From NCBI GenBank assembly GCA_934746015.1, contig CAKVEW010000051.1:1-17013 (forward strand): a DNA stretch of 17,013 nucleotides, written 5' to 3'. A program made the position numbers and the translations under genes. Shown here piece after piece: positions 13,556-17,013 of the stretch. The notes under the pieces were generated by a model. It made no database searches, was not told the origin of the DNA, and worked only from the letters and a program-made list of their open reading frames with translations. This DNA is from an uncultured Clostridium sp. Lineage in GTDB: Bacteria; Bacillota; Clostridia; Clostridiales; Clostridiaceae. Within the stretch, counting starts at the first letter, position 1. The number at the start of each line of letters is the position of its first letter.

Positions 13556-14857
13556 TTAATTAAAATCTTCAATTCTAATTAAGCTATTTAGTTTATATAC
13601 TGATTCCAGCTTACAAACACTATTTATTGCATTTCTAAGATTTTCTTCCCTGCAATCATGTGTTACTAAAACCAATGTTACATTATTTTCATTTACTGAA
13701 TCTACACCCTTTTGTATAACAGATCTCAAGCTTACATTCTCACTTCCAAAAACAGAAGTTATTTCTCCTAATACACCTGTTCTATCATCCACTGATAATC
13801 TAATATAATATTGGCTATTTATTTCATCTATTTTTTTTATTTCTTTTTCCCATAAATTATTTTTTACTACTGGATTTAAATTATCCATATCAATGTTACT
13901 TCTTAATATAGCTACTAAATCAGAAACAACAGCACTTCCAGTTGGTAAATCTCCTGCACCTCTCCCATAGAACATTAAATCCCCAACAGCATTTCCACGT
14001 ATTAGCACTGCATTAAATGAATCATTAACATTAGCTAGTGGATGATTTTCTGGTATCATAGTTGGATGTACTCTAAGTTCTAACCCACCTTCATTATCCT
14101 TAACTATAGCTAATAACTTTATTACTTTTTTAAATTCTTTAGCATATTCTATATCTATAGCTTCAATATTAGTAATACCTTCTCTATAAACATCTTCTAC
14201 TTTAATTTTAGTTCCAAAGGCTAAAGAAGATAATATTGCTAATTTATATTGCGAATCATATCCTTCAATATCTGATGTTGGATCAGCCTCAGCATATCCT
14301 TTTTCTTGGGCTTCCTTTAAAGCATAATTAAAATCTAAATTATCATAATCCATCTTAGTTAAAATATAATTTGTAGTTCCATTTACTATACCATATAATC
14401 GTTCTACCTTGTTAGCTGTCAAGCTTTCATTTATACCTTTAATTATTGGAATACCACCAGCTACACTTGCCTCATAATTGAACATTACACCTTCTTTATC
14501 AGCTTTTTCAAAAAGTTCATCTCCACCTGTAGCAAGTAACATTTTATTTGCTGTTATTATGTGTTTCTTTCTATCCATAGCTAATAACATATATTCTCTA
14601 GCTGGTTCAATTCCACCCATTACTTCTATTACAATCTTAATTGAATCATCTTCAATTATGTCATTAATGTTTGTAGTTAAAAGATCTTTAGGAACTTCAA
14701 TTCCTCTGCTTTTATTAATATCTCTAACTAATATTTTGGCTACCTCCACTTCATAGCCTGATCTTTTCACAATCTCTTCTTTGTTTGAATTTAATATCAT
14801 CCAAACACCACGTCCAACATTGCCTAACCCCATTAAAGCAATTCTGACTTTTTTCAT
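13556..14857 (-). CDS. hom: Homoserine dehydrogenase with C-terminal ACT domain
   Basis: Hom reduces aspartate semialdehyde to homoserine with NAD(P)H, at the branch to threonine and methionine. The 433-aa protein has the nucleotide-binding GLGNVG (10-15), the TANK segment with K105, the NGTTNYIL motif (159-166) and the substrate-site DIEGYDSQYKLAIL with D201 and K205. Residues from about 350 onward form an ACT domain (YYIRLSVDDRTGVLGEI), usually a site for threonine feedback. It is monofunctional: no aspartokinase domain is fused. GGGGG ribosome site. No thrB or thrC neighbour is seen; the gene stands alone between terminators. No T-box or S-box leader is recognisable upstream. Confidence 0.96.
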   Translation of the reverse strand: MKKVRIALMGLGNVGRGVWMILNSNKEEIVKRSGYEVEVAKILVRDINKSRGIEVPKDLLTTNINDIIEDDSIKIVIEVMGGIEPAREYMLLAMDRKKHIITANKMLLATGGDELFEKADKEGVMFNYEASVAGGIPIIKGINESLTANKVERLYGIVNGTTNYILTKMDYDNLDFNYALKEAQEKGYAEADPTSDIEGYDSQYKLAILSSLAFGTKIKVEDVYREGITNIEAIDIEYAKEFKKVIKLLAIVKDNEGGLELRVHPTMIPENHPLANVNDSFNAVLIRGNAVGDLMFYGRGAGDLPTGSAVVSDLVAILRSNIDMDNLNPVVKNNLWEKEIKKIDEINSQYYIRLSVDDRTGVLGEITSVFGSENVSLRSVIQKGVDSVNENNVTLVLVTHDCREENLRNAINSVCKLESVYKLNSLIRIEDFN

Positions 14858-15199
14858 TTTGTTTCCCCCTTAAAATTTTTAATTCTATTTTTTTATTTGC
14901 TTATTGCTAATATATTTATTATACTAACTTAATTTATAATTTACCATTATTTATTATAACTTAATAAATAAGCTTCAAAACTAAAGGTAATAATTCATAG
15001 AAAAATATTTTTATAAATATTCCTAAATGCTAAAAAAAGAGATAAATATTATATTCATTAGGACCTGTTTCCACTCCAAATCAAATAATATAATACTTAT
15101 CTCTTATCTAATTATTATCTATTAATTTTTACTTCTTAGTTATTCGCTATTACCTACTATATTAACTGTTCACTATTACCTTTTACTTCTTACCTATTA
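14858..15199. other. 342-bp intergenic region between hom and the permease genes
   Basis: No coding frame is supported here. The left part (14858-15030) is AT-rich and should hold the hom promoter; TATAAT boxes occur on the minus strand at 14918-14923 (weak -35 TGGTAA at 14941-14946) and 14953-14958. A large terminator hairpin occupies 15031-15104. The stretch 15126-15198 has short imperfect direct repeats of an ACTTCTTA/CTATTACCT type. Confidence 0.6.
15031..15104 (-). terminator. Large hairpin terminator downstream of the ABC permease genes
   Basis: Arms of 18 bp with a single G-T wobble (15104-15087 with 15055-15038) enclose a 31-nt loop that is much less AT-rich than its surroundings (with GGAGTGG and CAGGTCC elements). 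Seven T follow on the minus strand. It lies about 95 bp after the permease stop codon. The long loop is unusual for a simple terminator. Confidence 0.75.
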
Positions 15200-16147
15200 T
15201 TATCTCTTTCCTGCATCGAAAGGCTCTCCAGCTGCCTTTGGAGCTTGTGATGATTTAGAGAATAATACTAAAGCTATTAATGTAACTATATATGGGAATG
15301 TTTTTAATACAACCCCTGGTATTTGTGCTAATGATGGTATAGCTTGTGAAACATTTGCAATAGTTGAAGCAAATCCAAAGAAGAATGTTGCTCCTAATAT
15401 TCCAAGAGGTCTCCATTGTCCAAATATTAATGCTGCTAAAGCAAGGAATCCAAGTCCTGAAACACTACCATTGAATTCTCCTGAATATGTTAAAAGAATT
15501 GTAGCTCCACCTAAAGCTGACATCCCTCCAGATATCATAACTCCTATATATCTCATCTTGAATACGCTTATTCCTGCTGCTGCTGATGCTTGAGGATGTT
15601 CTCCACAAGATCTTAATCTCAATCCAAAGCTAGTTTTATAAAGTATAAATATGCTTAAAATTAATATTAATAAAACTAACCAAGTAGTAGCATATGTTTT
15701 TGTAAAGAAAAGTGGTCCAATTACAGGTATATCTGAAAGTATTGGAATATCTTTTGGAATAAATCCATTAGTTACCCTTATATTACCACTTCCTGTAATA
15801 TTCCTAGCTAGAAATACTGTTAAAGCACCTGCTATCATATTTATAGCTGTACCACTTATAACTTGATCTGCATTTAAGTTAATACTTGCAAAGGCATGAA
15901 GTAATGAGAATAATACTCCAACTATTACTGCTACTAATAAGCCAATCCATAAAGCTCCTGCCACTCCATTTGCTTGTAATTTAGATACTGTAAGTGCTCC
16001 AGCAAAAGAACCAACTATCATAAGTCCATCTAAACCTATATTTACAATTCCACTTCTTTCACAGTAAAGTGCTCCTAAAGCTGTTATTAATAAAGGAATT
16101 GTATAAGAAATTGCATATGGAAAAACTTGTTCAATTATGCTCCACAT
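15200..16147 (-). CDS. Nucleoside-type ABC transporter permease (NupQ/YufQ-like)
   Basis: A 315-aa membrane protein of the branched-chain/sugar-type permease superfamily (BPD_transp_2), with many hydrophobic helices along its length. The segment CERSGIVNIGLDGLMIVGSF near residues 29-48 is characteristic of the nucleoside/BmpA-type permease subgroup. It forms one half of the channel with the adjacent permease. The ATPase and substrate-binding lipoprotein genes are not in the window and probably lie beyond the right edge. The start ATG (16145-16147) overlaps the upstream gene's TAA by one base (TAATG), and GGTGGTGGG serves as the ribosome site, so translation is likely coupled. Substrate is inferred to be purine or other nucleosides; a related solute is possible. 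Confidence 0.88.
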   Translation of the reverse strand: MWSIIEQVFPYAISYTIPLLITALGALYCERSGIVNIGLDGLMIVGSFAGALTVSKLQANGVAGALWIGLLVAVIVGVLFSLLHAFASINLNADQVISGTAINMIAGALTVFLARNITGSGNIRVTNGFIPKDIPILSDIPVIGPLFFTKTYATTWLVLLILILSIFILYKTSFGLRLRSCGEHPQASAAAGISVFKMRYIGVMISGGMSALGGATILLTYSGEFNGSVSGLGFLALAALIFGQWRPLGILGATFFFGFASTIANVSQAIPSLAQIPGVVLKTFPYIVTLIALVLFSKSSQAPKAAGEPFDAGKR

Positions 16148-17013
16148 TATTTTCCCACCACCCTTTCAGAGGAATTATCTTTTTTTCCTTTGTTTCTATT
16201 CTTTTTAAACCATTTTATTATTTTATCCATTACCATACTAGTTGCTGCGAAATAAATTATTGTAGCCATTATAGTATCGGCAAGTTCTGGTGGTACTTTT
16301 ACAGCTGCATTCATAAAGCCTTTTCCTACATATAATACTCCAAAGAATAATGATGAGAAAATAACTCCAATAGGACTGCTAGCACCAAGTAAAGCTACTG
16401 CTATTCCGTCAAATCCTTGGCTTGGCATTACTCCTATTTGCATTATATTGGCATTTCCTGTATATTGTATTACTCCTGCAAGTCCTGATAAAGCACCTGC
16501 TATCATCATTGATACAACTATATTTCTATTAACAGGCATACCTGCATATTCTGCACCAAATCTATTAAATCCAACAGCTTTTAATTCATATCCTAAAACT
16601 GTCTTATTTAGAAGAAACCATATTATTAAAACTGCTATTAAAGCTAAGAAAATCCCTAAATTTATATATGAACCTTTAAATATTTCTGATAACCATTTTA
16701 CTCTTAAAGTAGCTGATTCTGATAACATTCTAGATTCAGTTTCTAAGAATTCACCTTTAAAGTATTGTGGCACCATATAATAAACTATCCAGTAAGCCAC
16801 CCAGTTCATCATTATAGATGATACAACTTCGTGTACGTTAAATTTAGCTTTTAAAACTCCTGGAACTGTTGCCCATAAAGCTCCACCAATAATCCCAACA
16901 GCAACTACTATAGGAACTAATATGATTTTAGGTAAGTCTAAACTTAGCCCTACTGCTATTGAACAAAATCCTCCAAATAGCATTTGCCCAGGAGTACCTA
17001 TATTAAATAATCC
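16147..17013 (-). CDS. Nucleoside-type ABC transporter permease (NupP/YufP-like), partial
   Basis: The N-terminal part of the gene is cut by the window edge. A Met codon occurs at 16983, but the frame is open to 17013, and the codons before it read GLFNIGTPGQ. That is the conserved GLFNIGxxGQ motif of this permease family, so 16983 is an internal Met. The visible 288 or so residues contain several membrane helices and the family's cytoplasmic segment GYELKAVGFNRFGAEYAGM, where permeases contact the ATPase. The C-terminus is a basic hydrophilic tail. Full-length relatives are near 350 aa, so roughly 60-70 residues are missing. It is the partner of the following permease, with one-base gene overlap. 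Confidence 0.9.
   Translation of the reverse strand, partial: GLFNIGTPGQMLFGGFCSIAVGLSLDLPKIILVPIVVAVGIIGGALWATVPGVLKAKFNVHEVVSSIMMNWVAYWIVYYMVPQYFKGEFLETESRMLSESATLRVKWLSEIFKGSYINLGIFLALIAVLIIWFLLNKTVLGYELKAVGFNRFGAEYAGMPVNRNIVVSMMIAGALSGLAGVIQYTGNANIMQIGVMPSQGFDGIAVALLGASSPIGVIFSSLFFGVLYVGKGFMNAAVKVPPELADTIMATIIYFAATSMVMDKIIKWFKKNRNKGKKDNSSERVVGK

Noticed and set aside
15126..15198. CRISPR-like array
   Set aside because: The repeats are short, imperfect and irregularly spaced, with no spacers of uniform length and no cas genes.
14858..15199. T-box, S-box or lysine riboswitch upstream of hom
   Set aside because: None of the conserved core sequences are seen; the only strong structure is the terminator hairpin, which is better explained as the end of the permease transcript.
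16147..16983. A complete 278-aa permease starting at the Met at 16983
   Set aside because: Codons before it encode the conserved GLFNIG motif and the frame runs to the window edge, so the gene is truncated by the window, not by mutation.

Overview
The window looks like chromosomal DNA of a low-GC Clostridium (sensu stricto type). It is strongly AT-rich, has AGGAGG-type ribosome-binding sites and T-tailed terminators, and carries [FeFe]-hydrogenase maturation genes, which belong to anaerobes. No species is assigned. All genes except one (9909-10445) lie on the minus strand, so transcription runs mainly from high to low coordinates.

Left part (1-5851): one operon, read right to left. It encodes a small TM1266-type hydrogenase-associated regulator, HydE, HydG, HydF and a GltD/NfnB-like flavoprotein with N-terminal cysteine clusters. 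HydE and HydG are the radical-SAM enzymes, and HydF the GTPase scaffold, that build the H-cluster of [FeFe] hydrogenase. No hydrogenase structural gene is in the window. The operon ends in a nested terminator hairpin at 22-68. In front of it is a 436-bp gene-free stretch with a near-consensus promoter (5710-5738), nested AT-rich palindromes and an intrinsic terminator only 54 bp before the first start codon. This looks like an attenuated leader or a separate short RNA.

Middle part (5852-9908): single housekeeping or uncharacterised genes. They are a Nudix-fold protein with a degenerate catalytic box, a membrane-anchored YdcF/DUF218 protein starting at TTG, a 44-aa gene (7253-7387) with its own terminator, a small acidic protein with two CxxC pairs, and a Suv3-like DExH RNA helicase, also starting at TTG.

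Region 9909-11679: a permuted NlpC/P60 (YiiX-like) protein on the plus strand faces a patatin-like phospholipase on the minus strand. Between them is a ~120-bp imperfect inverted-repeat element.

Region 11680-13064: the translation operon infC-rpmI-rplT. infC begins at a rare ATA codon, giving IF3 a normal length. A 166-nt leader with a strong promoter and a terminator resembles the L20/IF3 attenuators of other Firmicutes.

Right part (13065-17013): a single-domain rhodanese, homoserine dehydrogenase with an ACT domain (hom), a ~340-bp intergenic region with a large structured hairpin, and two nucleoside-type ABC permease genes (NupQ/YufQ-like and NupP/YufP-like) that overlap by one base. The second permease runs off the right edge.
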